Source of the DNA: Pilatotrama ljubarskyi
Lineage: Eukaryota > Basidiomycota > Agaricomycetes > Polyporales > Polyporaceae
Length of the DNA stretch: 64,000 nucleotides
NCBI GenBank assembly: GCA_022385805.1
Contig: MU277735.1
Span: 111,173-175,172, forward strand
Direction: 5' to 3'
In this document: one piece after another, positions 11,687 through 22,689 of the stretch
Position numbering within the stretch: the first letter of the stretch is position 1
Layout: every line of letters starts with the position of its first letter
Notes under the pieces: generated by a model
Told to the model about the DNA's origin: nothing
What the model saw: only the letters and a program-made list of their open reading frames with translations
Database searches by the model: none
Translations under genes and position numbers: made by a program

Positions 11687-12683
11687 ATGCCGGTTGGTAT
11701 TGAAGCCTGGGTAACGCAAATACCGCCCGTAACACGAGCTTGGCTTGCGCTCTCCGTCCTGACGAGTCTTGCAGTTGTGAGTACGTTGGAGAGACGCTTG
11801 GAGGATTGAAATTGAACAACATTGTTGTGTAGCAATGCCAACTCGTCACGCCGCTGCAGCTGTACTTCAGCTTCAAAGCCGCGTTCACGAACATGCAGGT
11901 GCGTACAACGGCCTTGTGGCGTTGTCGTACCTACCCTGACGGTGCAGCCCCAGCCATGGCGTGCTTTCACGACATTCCTCTACTTTGGCAGCATATCCCT
12001 CGACTTCGTGTTTCACATGTTCTTCTTGTGAGCCTCTGTCTTCGTGGCGCCGTCGGTGCTTCGATTGACGGCACTCGTTATCGGTAGCATGCGCTACAGT
12101 AGGATGCTAGAAGAGTCATCCTTCGCGAACAGGAAAGCAGACTACTTCTGGCTGCTTTTCCTCTCCGCACTCATGCTTCTGGTGAGTTTCTTACGCATCG
12201 AGCATATACCCGCACCAGGGCCCCGCTCTCCGTCGCATGACGAGCTCACGCAATTACTCCTCTTTTTTTGAACATCAGGCCCTGTCTCCACTGGTGAACC
12301 TTCCGTTCCTCTCCTCACCACTAGCCTTCGTTCCGATCTATCTCTGGTCGCGGCGACACCCCTCGACCCCAATCTCGCTCTTCGGCCTGGTCACCATCAC
12401 TGCGCCGTACCTGCCGTTGGCGCTGGTGGGTCTCGCCTGGCTGCTCAACGGAACGTGGAAAGCGGCGGCGGCGGATCTCTTGGGTTGTGCAGTGGGTCAC
12501 GTCGGCTGGTTCCTACGGGATGTATGGACGCGCGAGATGGTCGGCGGACCAACGGTGCTGAGCGAAGCGCCTGAAGCTCTGTAAGTAATCAGGACGCTGA
12601 GGCGATACTGAGTTGTTGTTCGTCCTCCTTGTGGCTCATGCTGATGACGAACCTTTAGAAAACGCTTATTTGGGGACATATGA
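11687..12683 (+). CDS. Derlin (ER-associated degradation channel protein)
   Basis: Rhomboid-like ER membrane pseudoprotease that helps move misfolded proteins to the cytosol; 218 residues. Exons 11687-11776, 11833-11898, 11948-12027, 12088-12181, 12279-12580, 12659-12683. The N-terminus MPVGIEAWVTQIPPVTRAWL is the family hallmark, followed by QLVTPLQLYFSFKAAF, PQPWRAFTTFLYFGSIS, the loop MRYSRMLEESSFANRKADY, and further membrane helices around APYLPLALVGLAWLLNG and GCAVGHVGWFLRDVW. The final short exon (KRLFGDI) is used because GTAAGT sits at the end of exon 5; if it is not spliced the protein stops six codons earlier at 12584. DER1 versus DFM1 type cannot be decided safely. Confidence 0.9.
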
Positions 12684-13366
12684 TCGCTGCTGCAGCGCCT
12701 TTGTACATTATACTTGGTTGCAACTCAGAGGACAAGATAAAATCAACCATATAACTCTGCGGAAACCGCACTACGTACAAGCTCGGTCAAAATCACAGCG
12801 ATGGACGCTGGAAATTGTCTGGACTCCGCAGACGGTGCGCCGGGCCTCGCGCCGGTGACCCCATACTCCGCTATCGACGCACTTCGGCGTCTCGCTCTCC
12901 TGGGGGCAGTGGATCACCGAACATAGTGCGGTATGATCGATGAGGGATACTGGAGAGAATTACGAACATCGCTAGTGAGGGAGCCATCTGACATCACGTT
13001 GTCCAGTCCTTCTTCAGGGGCTTGTTGTGATCCTATTTCCGATCCACCTTGAGGCAGGTTCGATGTATCTGACGCTGCCTTCGCGAAGGTACTCTACTCA
13101 TGTTGTTCCTCATGAGGCGGGACGTCTTCCGTGCTCTATCTAGATGGCCGAATGATGCATGTCAAGCACGCAATCGTTGGTACCATGCGTAGTGCTTCTA
13201 GCAGGATGGAACGAGTAGCGAAAGAAAAGCGCCAGAGGCTGTGGACGTCTGAACGTCTAAAGCAGAAGCATGGACAATCCGAGTCGACGGCCTCAAGTTC
13301 CTACTGATTTCCGGCGTGCACGCAGCAGCAGCGGCTCCAGTTCGCCCGCGTCTGTCTACGGGTCTA
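12684..13366. other. Convergent intergenic region, nothing seen
   Basis: Lies between the 3' ends of the derlin and thioesterase genes. No gene, repeat or RNA was recognised. Confidence 0.5.
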
Positions 13367-14483
13367 TTAGTCGATGTCTTCGCCCTCGATAACGCGCTCG
13401 CCATCATCGGAAAACTTGACATCGTGCTGCGAGAGAAAGGACATAGTGAGATGGGCCAACCGTGCTGGGCGGAGCCGTGGCATGGTCCAGGAGCCGCTGG
13501 GAACCGTTCACGCACCTTGTGGCCGGCCGACTTGCCAACATACTTCGTATGATCTGGGGCAGTGACGTTGGGTCGGGGTGTGCTGCAAATCCCTGGAATG
13601 ACACTGGGACTCACGGCCATATGCGGCCAATTGGCCCTGAGCGTTGTAGAAGTCCACACGGGTATACGCTAGGGACTTTCCTGCGAGTATTTTCAGGCCA
13701 TGCCGTTCCGTGTTAGTAGAGTTTCCGAAATGGGCGATGAGGGTATTTCTACGCACCTATGCCGGTAACGACGGCCTTGGCAGTGAGCTCTTCGCCGACC
13801 CGCCCTGCAGGCTTGACGAAGGATGTACCGATGTCTACGGACACTCCCGTCATGTACTGGCCCTTGGTAGCGACCGCAAGCGAGCCAAGGGTGTCCGTGA
13901 GGGACATGATAAGCCCTCCATGGACAGTCTACGGGTCCTTATCGCTCAACATCACTCCTGGCGGGATGTGGAGATTGAAGCAGTGGACACTCACTCCGAC
14001 ACGGTTCACTACGTTCGTGGGAGAAGACGTTCGTGGTCAGCGTGAACGAGGAGCAGGTGGCGGCCGAACAGGCACAATCGAACGCACAGTTGTAGGGCTC
14101 GATCTTAAGCGACGCCTTGAGCTCCCCTGGCTTTGCGTCCAGAATCCTGAGCTGAATGATGGAGATGTCAGTCCGCTGTATCTCTGACGGGACAAGCGAC
14201 TGCATGCGGCGGCGTACATTGGGAAAACACTGCTGGTCGTGCCCTGTCGGAGTACGGGGCAAGGGTAAAAGTTGAGGCCAAGGATCATGAGTTAGAAGCG
14301 CAGTGTCAGAAGAAGGCATCCCAACCTTTGTTCTCCACAAAAGATTTCCAGACCTGTCAGTAGCGTCAGTACATAGATGGGCATGTCAGCACGCCAGCGG
14401 ACTCGTGTCAGAGTGCGATGTATGGGCGGGTGCGTGCGGGAGCCTCTACTCACCCGACGGGTGAATCTGAGACAAGCGGCCAT
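13367..14483 (-). CDS. Hotdog-fold acyl-CoA thioesterase (ACOT13/PaaI-like)
   Basis: Predicted thioesterase of 187 residues. Exons 14483-14454, 14353-14326, 14243-14088, 14008-13995, 13928-13757, 13680-13615, 13553-13516, 13426-13367. The hotdog core reads KIEPYN, then LNRVGTVHGGLIMSLTDTLG, the HGG helix that binds substrate, then SVDIGTSFVKPAGRVGEEL and KSLAYTRVDFYNAQGQLAAYG. The N-terminus is short and Arg-containing (MAACLRFTRR), possibly a weak mitochondrial signal. Exon 4 is 14 nt (LNRVG) and is required to link the core in frame. The substrate cannot be predicted. Confidence 0.87.
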
Positions 14484-16669
14484 CTTGCGACGCCCCTATG
14501 TTCGTTGAAGTAGTGACGGCTTGGTAGCTACTCGCTGGCCGCTCGCAGGTCGTGCCTTGGGGGTTGCACTTTAGTTCAAGATACGAGCTGCCGGTGCGGC
14601 TGCAGTGGTTCGGGGAGCCGGGGAGAGTGTTCCGGTACTCCGCCGTCACGTGCACTCATCGCCCCCCCACTGGGTGGCAGCGCTGCTCCGAGGTCCGACT
14701 CCGACGAGGGCTGTCTCTTTCCACGACTTCTCCTGCAGCCAGACTGACTTGACTCCAAACGGCTCACCCTTATCCCCGAAAAAAATCCTCTACAGTACCC
14801 GGATACATCTTCTCAAGAGCAAATGCAGCAGATCTGGAGCGTTCCTGCGGCGCTAGCGTTGCAGCGTGCTCTGCAGATCGCGACTTTCCCGGCTCTCCAG
14901 GATCATTCAAGCGTGCCCGACAAGCACCGCGTCGTGTCCTGATCGGACGTCGACAGAGATGTTGATTAACAGTGCTGCCCATACAAGTCACTGTATGCCC
15001 CTTTTCAGATGTATGTCTTCGCAGGGCGCCGCTCGGCGACGGTAATATCCAGCTCATCCTCTGCTGCCGGCCGACTCCGAGTCGGTCGGAAAGGCTTGTG
15101 TCTTGCGGCAACGCCACTCCCAGCACAGCGTGCCGTAGGGCGGCACTCTGGCACAGATGGCATCGTCCCGTGGCAATGGGCCGAGCTGCCAGACGGACGC
15201 CCTTCATATCGTGGTCACACACATCGCCAAGACCTCCTCAGGGGAACAACTGTCATTTGGGTAAGCGCTACAAATTTCCGAGCAGATACCGTGCAACTTA
15301 CTGCCTGTACACCTCCTTGCGCTGCATAGCACAAGTATCTCACAGCGACAGCCTCTGAGCAAAGCGTGGACGACACAACACCGCACCTTCGAAGTCGCGA
15401 CCTGATGCCTATGCAGCGATTTTGCTGTCTGCCTCTAGTGAATAGCAAAATGAGCCGCGGTTGAGACTTCGAGCTTCTGGCAGGCAACCTCCAGAGGACT
15501 CCCTTCGGTACCGCCGTTGCGATGTGGGGTGACACAATATCAATACTCCCGTGGATAGATTGGCGCAACAATGGAGATCGCCGCCAAGATCATCCAATAT
15601 GTTCCTCGGGAACCGGAGTTATGGGTAGCGCCGCGATTTTTTTTTCCAGACATCATATGTTATCGTTCGCGGGTGCTAGCAGGTGCTAGCTACCGCATGG
15701 ACGCAGTATCCACACCGCTCATCCGGCTTCCCCTTCTCCGAGGTGAGGACAAACCCTGCTGCTCTTCGTTATTTCTCATCGGACAGTATTGTTGACACAC
15801 CGCCAAGTTTACACACCACCAAAATTGCCAGACAGTCCTGAGGTTACTAGACAAGCCGAATCTCACGCTCATCCGGAGCGCTCTACCAGCGTTTGCCTGG
15901 CGGAAACATCGGCGTGACATGTCTTGACAGTAGACATACTGTGTCTAGACGTCCGGATGTCGGAAAGAATCATGGTTTGTCCTATCATTGCGCAATATGC
16001 TTTGACGCTAACCTATGTGGTCTAGATCTGTATCGTCTGAGAAACTGAGGTGCTTTGTGGCGCTCGACGGAGAGAGTGAACGCGCGACGTCAACCTTCTG
16101 GCATGCTGGCGCCTTGCTCCTTGGCTGTTCCACGCGTTTTGTCTCCGTTATCGAACCCCCCATACCGCGCAGCCCTGCACGCAATTGGAGCTCAAACTTG
16201 TTTCATTCTCCCCAGAATTCCTTGCTCGAGCACTCCCTCGATCGCCATTTCTTGCGCATCCTGCGAGTAAAGCGCCGTGCCGTACCACCCACTCTCACCC
16301 GGCTCTCACTTTATCGTGGACCCTGAAACTTCGACATGCGGAATTTGGAGCTCCTTGACATGTAGGATTCCTGAGATCAGTCCCTTGCGCGATCCAGGGC
16401 CGCCAAGCTATGTTCGTCTGTTATCGTGCTGCGCCTCGGGCTCCAGAATTGCTCGCCCGGGTGCTTCTTTGCTCTCGCGATTTTCGAAGCACTCCGGCGT
16501 GCGTTTTCAGAAACATCGCCGGCCACCTGCTGGTGCTGCTGGTAATTGACATCGAGGTGCGCGGGAGGGTATATCAAGGATGCCGATTTTCCTAGCCTCC
16601 CAGCGACCTCTTGACCATAGTCCCTCTCTCCTCCGCTCCCCCTCCCTTCCCTTCCACTTGCTCTTCGTA
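14484..16669. other. Long gene-free stretch
   Basis: About 2.2 kb between divergent genes. Frames of up to 150 codons exist on both strands but none has a recognisable domain or splice-linked continuation. A short direct repeat (GGTGCTAGCA) occurs near 15680. The last 90 nt are C/T-rich, typical of a fungal leader. Confidence 0.5.
16570..16575 (+). promoter_or_regulatory. TATA-like element of the flavoprotein gene
   Basis: TATATC, 100 nt before the ATG at 16670 and followed by a C/T-rich leader. Confidence 0.4.
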
Positions 16670-18531
16670 ATGCCTACCGTCGCCGACATTGTGGACGTGC
16701 CTCGAGAGAGTCAACTCTCGGCTGTCAGCAAAACGGCGATCGTCGCTCTCCCCCCTCGTGCTCACCAGGCTCCCCCTCCCCCCTCATACGAGCTGGAGAG
16801 ATCGACACTAAGCACACCCACAGCGGCCTCGTCGATTTCCGATATGAAGAGCGAGGTATCCGTCGAGAAGGGCGGCGTGCCCTGGAAGGGGTACCTCGAC
16901 GACGATCTGCCGGAGAAGACGCAGGGCCGCTGGATCCGCAATCTACGTTTCCAGATCTTCTCCCTTTACCGCAGACTATTCGGCGTTGTTTTTGTCACCA
17001 ATATGGCCGTGTTCATCGCCACTTGCGTTCAGGGTGGCGTCCAAGGAGCGGACGCACAGTTCCTGGGGAAGGTGGCGATTGCGAACATCTTCGTCGCTAT
17101 CCTTATGCGCCAGGACTACGTGATCAATGCGTTCTTCACTGTCGCCTGTGCGGCGCCTCAATCGTAAGTATCACCGTTGAATTGCAGCGTCTAGGTTGGA
17201 ATATAACACTGCCACAGCTGGCCGCTCTGGGTCCGCCGTATCCTCGGCCGCGTCTATACGATCGGAGGAAGTGAGTGCCTATCATCGTCGTTGTATTCTG
17301 CCTTGCTGACGTCCGGATTTTAGTTCACTCGGGCTGTGCTGTGAGCGGCACCGTCTGGCTTGTGCTCTTCGCCGCGCAGGCAACGCGTCAGTTCATGAGG
17401 AAGGATCACGTAAGTCCTGGAACCCTAGCGGATTTTATGTGGTCATGTTCACCTGCGCTTCAGATCACAGTACCTACGCTGGTCTTTACGTACATCATTC
17501 TCGCGCTCCTGGTCGGGATGATCGTCTTCGCCTATCCAAAGGCGCGCACTCGTCACCATGATACGTTCGAGATGACCCACCGTTTCTTGGGTTGGACTGC
17601 GATTGCGCTCGTGTGGTGCTTGGTAAATTTCATTTACGCCGCAGAAGTTCGACAGAGGCTCATCCAGGTTTACGCAGATCATGTTTCTCATCAAGGACTA
17701 CCAGCTGCCAGGCCAGACTCTCGGTCAGGCCGTCGTGCGCGCACCGCCGTTCTGGCTTGTGCTGATCATGACTTGCTCTATCATCCTTCCCTGGCTCCGC
17801 CTCCGCAAGGTCCCTGTCCGGGCCGAAGTCTTGTCCAACCACTGCGTTAGGCTGTACTTCGATTATGGTGAGCCGATTCCCCGCCTCCTTCGCTACTACC
17901 CAACTCACGGGCGCTGCAGTCAACACCCATCCGGGGCACTTTACACGCATGTCGCTCAGTCCGCTCACCGAGTGGCACTCCTTTGCCACGATCTCCGTGC
18001 CCGGGCAGAAGGGATACTCCGCCGTCGTTTCTCGCGCTGGTGACTGGACGAGCGAGTGCATCGCCAATCCTCCGACGAAGCTATGGGTGCGCGGAGTCCC
18101 TTGCTACGGCGTTGTGCGCGTCACGCCGCTATTCCGCCGCGTCGTGATGGTCGCAACCGGCAGCGGCATCGGCCCCATCGCTCCCGTTATCTATGCCAGG
18201 AAGACGGAGCTGCAGCTGTTGTGGACTGCCCCGGCTGTGCGCAAGACCTTCGGCGACAAGCTCGTTGATTCGCTGTATGAGGCGAACCCGAACGCGGTGA
18301 TTTACGGTGAGCGACGCCCTTCATGCCAGTTATGCTTCATGATTGCTGACGTGACGTACAGATACTCGCGAGCATGGCAAGCCCGACATGGTGAAACTCA
18401 CGTACCGTATGGTCCGCGAGTTCAACGCAGAGGCTGTTGTCATCATATCCAACGAGGCGTTGACGAAGAAGGTTGTCTATGGTATGATGAGCAGAGGCAT
18501 TCCTGCTTTTGGGGCTATTTGGGATTCGTAA
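16670..18531 (+). CDS. TmpA/NPS12-like integral membrane flavoprotein (ferric-reductase-like)
   Basis: Membrane oxidoreductase-like protein of 512 residues. Exons 16670-17163, 17218-17270, 17324-17409, 17464-17622, 17678-17867, 17920-18306, 18362-18531. A Pro/Ser-rich cytosolic leader of about 95 residues precedes several membrane segments (FGVVFVTNMAVFIATCVQGG, LVFTYIILALLVGMIVFAY, RFLGWTAIALVWCL, PPFWLVLIMTCSIILPWL). A ferredoxin-reductase-like domain follows: HFTRMSLSPLTEWHSFATI is the flavin side and VVMVATGSGIGPIAPVI the nucleotide-binding glycine loop. The layout matches fungal TmpA proteins and the C-terminal part of NPS12-type enzymes; that placement is from memory. No adenylation domain is attached here. 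Confidence 0.72.
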
Positions 18532-19226
18532 AAGCGCCACGGCCGCGGTGCTCTCGACCCGGGGGAGTTGCTTCATAGCTGACCACACCTTCAACCACTA
18601 CTTTCGATTAGGCCTAGATGGTCGACCCTATGATAGATGATGTATTCTATGACGTTCCTCCGAGCTTCTCTCGCTCTACTGTATACCAGTGCAACTTGAA
18701 CGTAACACTCCTGCCAGCACATGAGCTCTCGTGCTTCTTTGTTTACTCATGGAAGTCCTGCCATAATAGCGCTCACGCTGATGATGCTCATCGAGCTACA
18801 CGCAGAAATTCTCGTCGGCGACGCCGCCGCGACGCTTGCTACGCGTGCGAGCGCCGCGGATCGACTGCGCCCCTGCCCTAGGCCTGCCCGCCGATCATCG
18901 TGACTGCGCTCGTGAACTGCGACACCTGCCAAAAGGGGTAGAGTGGTATGGACCGCCAAGTCCGCCGGCACCGGACTTTGCTTCATTCCGAGCTTTCAGG
19001 GCTCATGATTCCCTGAGGAGCCGTACGCCCCGGGGCGTACAAGGGCGCAGGCGACGCCTTCGAGTTCCTCGTCTTTGTTGACATCCCTTCCATCGTGTGG
19101 GGCACCCATAGGAGTTGCGGAGAGAGGCACAAACACCCACTGCTGCGGCAACGGCATCCAACACGCGACTGCGGAGTCACAGCCACAGAACCTGATTCAT
19201 CCTACACAAGTTCCTTTTCCTTTGCC
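18532..19226. other. Intergenic, no gene seen
   Basis: About 700 nt between two genes on the same strand. Short frames only, none recognised. Confidence 0.5.
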
Positions 19227-21466
19227 ATGCGCGTCGAGGAAGGATTCCAGCCGGTGAGTAACCAGATCATAGCATACGGCGACATGCATTAATCTGAGCT
19301 GCATGCGCTAGGTTCCATTCGTTGAAGGGAACCCGTACAGCACGGACCCTGTTCTCCCAGCGCTTCTGAAGCGCATTCTCCCCTCGGACGTATTCCAAGA
19401 TGTTAACGAAGATCTCGAACGCTTCGGGGGCGAGGTCTTGACGAGTACGTCCTGGTTAATCTTGCGATGCTAGAACCATCGCTGACAAGGGAAAATCACC
19501 AGCCGTGCGAGACCTGAGCAAGCGGGCCACGCCTCCCCAGCTCATCCAATACGACTCCTGGGGCCGGCGCGTGGACGATCTCCGGACGTCGGAAGGCTGG
19601 CGTGGGCTCAAAGACGTGTTTCATCGCGAAGGGATCGTTTCCATTGCGTACGAGCGGAAATACGGCGAACACAGTCGGCCGTATGGCTTCGCAAAGCTAT
19701 TCATCACCGCGGCCGACTCCGACGTGGTGCGTCCATTCTTGCGGTCGTTCTATCGAACATGATTGAGGTGACTGAAAGGGGGGCCGTTAGACCGACTGCC
19801 CGATGAGCATGACGGACGGCGTTGCCCGAGGTGGGCTTTTACACCTAGAGACGTCGTGCCTGCCAACTGAACAAGCCACACAGTGCTTGAACTGATCGGC
19901 TCCCCGGCTTTGAAGCGAGATGTCTTTACAAGACTGATTAGGAACGTATTCCGGTCTTCCCCCTTCATATCGATTCTGACAGTTTCTGCAGTCGCGACCC
20001 GGGGCAAGCATATACCGCAGGGCAATGGATGACCGAGGTGCGTCCAGACATTGCATTTCCGTGACAAGCGGTATCTGAATCCAAACATACAGCGGCCGGG
20101 TGGCTCAGATGTTTCCCGCACAGAGACCGTCGCTGTACCGGTCCCAGGCGCCACATCTCCGTACGGCATGCAGTACAAGATTGATGGTTTCAAGTGGTTC
20201 TCGAGCGCTACCGATAGCGACGTTGCGCTCGCCCTGGCGCGCACCGGACGCCCCGAGGACGGCTCCCGCGGCCTGTCACTGTTCCTGATCCCCGTGCGGC
20301 TGCCGCTCGTCCGACCTCCCGGCGCGCCTCGCCCGTCTGCGCTCACGAACAACATCTACATTCACCGCCTCAAGAACAAGTTTGGGACGAAGATCGTGCC
20401 CACCGCGGAGCTGTCCATCCAGGGCGCTGAGGGCTATCTCCTCGGCCAGCCCAACCAAGGCGTGAAGCTGATCACACCGGTGCTCAACATCACGCGGACG
20501 CACTCCGCTGTGGGCTCCGTGGCGTACTTCCGCAAATGCCTGGCGATCGCGACGGCGCACTCCACAGCGCGCGCGATCAAGGGCGGAACGCAGCTCTTGA
20601 AGGACACGCCGCTGCATGTCTCCGAGCTTGCGAAGCTCCATGTGCTCTACCGCGCTCTCGTGCACTTCGTGTTCGGCTCGGTCATCCTCCTTGGCAAGAC
20701 CGAGTGCGGTGTCGCGAGTGAGAGCGAGAGCCTGCGCCTGAGGCTGCTGACGCCGGCGATCAAGGCCTTCGCTGCGGAGAAATGTCCGACCGCTATCGAG
20801 GAATGCATGACAATGCTCGGGGGCGAGGGTTATATGGAAGAGAACGGGATTACCAAGTGATTAGCTCGCTCCACAGGCAGTGCATCCAGGTGTGGCTCAC
20901 ATGGACCGTTAGGTTGATCCAGGATGGCTTAGTGGAGAAAATCTGGGAGGGTACTATCACCGTGCTTTCCTTGGACCTCCTGAGGGCGGTCGAGAAATCC
21001 GCTGCTCTCGATGCCTTCGTCAAGGTATGCATCGCGCATCTCATCCCGTGCGACGCTTGCTCACGGCGTCACCCTTTAGTGGGCGGACGAGATTCTCGCC
21101 TCATGCCCAGGCCAGCTGGCACGGACGCTCGCCGAGCCATTGGCTGTCTTGCGCAAAGCATTGGCAGCGCTGGTGGACGCCTACAAGGCTCCCATACATC
21201 CTCTCCTCCCTCGTCCGGCGCTGTTCTTGTTCAGCCACGTCGCGTCCAGCGTAAATATGCTGGAGCACGCCATCTGGGCCGTCACGACGTCGGAGTCGGG
21301 TGCTGAGATTGACGTCGAGGCGTTCAAGCGATGGGTTTTGGAGGGAGGCCTTGATGCGGCTATGGCTGACGTGACGAGGAACAAGAACTCACCGAATGAC
21401 CGCACACAAGCGAATTCTACAATAGTCTACGGCGGGAATGGTGGCCGTGCCGGTGCGCGGCTGTGA
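19227..21466 (+). CDS. AidB-like acyl-CoA dehydrogenase
   Basis: FAD-dependent acyl-CoA dehydrogenase of the AidB branch, 596 residues. Exons 19227-19253, 19312-19444, 19503-19726, 19791-19830, 19884-19941, 19992-20037, 20093-20856, 20913-21024, 21080-21466. The frame gives FVEGNPYSTDPVLPALLKR, CPMSMTDGVAR, then AGQWMTE and RPGGSDVSRTE, the FAD/substrate loop of AidB, FKWFSSATDSDVALALART, and MLGGEGYMEENGI near the catalytic region, then LVEKIWEGTITVLSLDLLR. The intron 19942-19991 fits the family only if it begins with GA; the next usable GT-type choice (donor at 19956) leaves a 36-nt intron and adds residues absent from the motif. The exact acyl substrate is unknown. Confidence 0.85.
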
Positions 21467-21639
21467 GCGCGTCACGTCCTGCGTCGGATTCATATACCAA
21501 AGTTAACGAATATAGTGGGGTGCTAATGTATGGACGGACGGGATGAGGAATTTGAGTATTGCAATACAAAGGATTAGTGATACAGTCCTGTTGGAGTGCG
21601 GGGAGACATAGGTACAAGTGAACACCATGGGTGTAGGAA

Positions 21640-22462
21640 TCATGCGGTATACGGTACGATATGACAACTGGCGAGCATGTCAGCTGGGAAGAAACGCGGG
21701 AGTATGTATGGGCAGCAGCACTTACCCTAGTAAACCTCGTCCACCCCAACCTCGACGCGGAACGAAAGCGAGTCTCATTCTCTGGTCATTGGACCGCAAT
21801 ACTTCGATGATGAGCTCTTGCTGTTTCGAAAAAGAAGCGATGATGATGGATGAGAAATGGTCGCGCTCATGGCATGTACGAACCACTCACGTTTTCTTGC
21901 GCAGCCACAAGTTCGGCCAGTGGCTGCAGTGACGAAGTTGCGAAGGATGACTTCGTCAGGGGACCAAAGGATAGAATGAGGTCTTCCCGTAGCAGTCCCT
22001 GAGGTGCACCTTCAGCACTATGGACCGCTGTAGCAATGGATGTGTACGAACCGCAGTTGCTGCTGGGCTGCCTGGTGCGACACCATCCACTCTCGCGAAC
22101 GGCTGTGGTCCGCTTTCCGACGCACTATTCTCGGAGGAGTCTGAGGTGGATGGCGGCTGAGATTGGGCTGTTGGGTCGTAAACTTCTTGCAATGCAACCA
22201 TGATCTTGTCCATCAGAGCCTTGTGGTCGTTTCGCAATTCGATGATCCGCACACGGGCGTGGCGAACGGCCCATACATCAATGTCTGCTCGAGGAAAGCC
22301 CTCGGGATCGACCAGAGGGGTGTCCATGGTCACGGCATTGCTCTGAAGAATCGAGAATTGGGCCTCCATCTCTGCCTCGATAGCGTCCTTACGCGCCACG
22401 AGAGAGCGGACATTGTCAGCGGATGGGTTGTTGTTCATTCGGGGCGGCAGCGTAAATCCCAT
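21640..22462 (-). CDS. NAS2: 26S proteasome assembly chaperone Nas2/PSMD9
   Basis: Chaperone for proteasome base assembly, 213 residues (human PSMD9 is 223). Exons 22462-22052, 21998-21891, 21820-21726, 21667-21640. The N-terminal helical part is visible as ARKDAIEAEMEAQFSILQSN and VDPEGFPRADIDVWAVRHAR with RNDHKALMDKI, the Nas2_N core. A PDZ domain follows over the introns: PFARVDGVAPGSPAATA, GLLREDLILSFG, and ends GRGLLGCHIVPY. Start MGFTLPP at 22462 is preferred; an upstream in-frame ATG at 22489 would add nine residues. The gene is convergent with the dehydrogenase and divergent from ALG6. Confidence 0.92.
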
Positions 22463-22689
22463 TGCAGTCGGTGGTGGTCGCAGTAGCAAAGCAAGTGTCG
22501 TAAGTAAGCAGACGCGTATCGCTTTCGCAGAGGATTAGCTAGTTTACATAACCGTAATTTAGAGGTCAAATAGGCCCTAATGTGGACATATTCTGCGAAA
22601 TCATGCGGCTATTCACGAATGTCTCGGTGGCCAGCGCCGGGGTACCCGGACGATTGTTGGCCGCCACCACATTGACCATCTCCCCCGAC
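22463..22689. promoter_or_regulatory. Short bidirectional promoter, NAS2 / ALG6
   Basis: Only 227 nt separate the divergent start codons, so both promoters must lie here. No TATA box is obvious. The exact size depends on which ALG6 start is used. Confidence 0.45.

Noticed and set aside
11202..11894. 230-codon minus-strand frame over the derlin start
   Set aside because: It is antisense to clear derlin exons, has no recognisable domain, and its composition looks like a mirrored coding frame.
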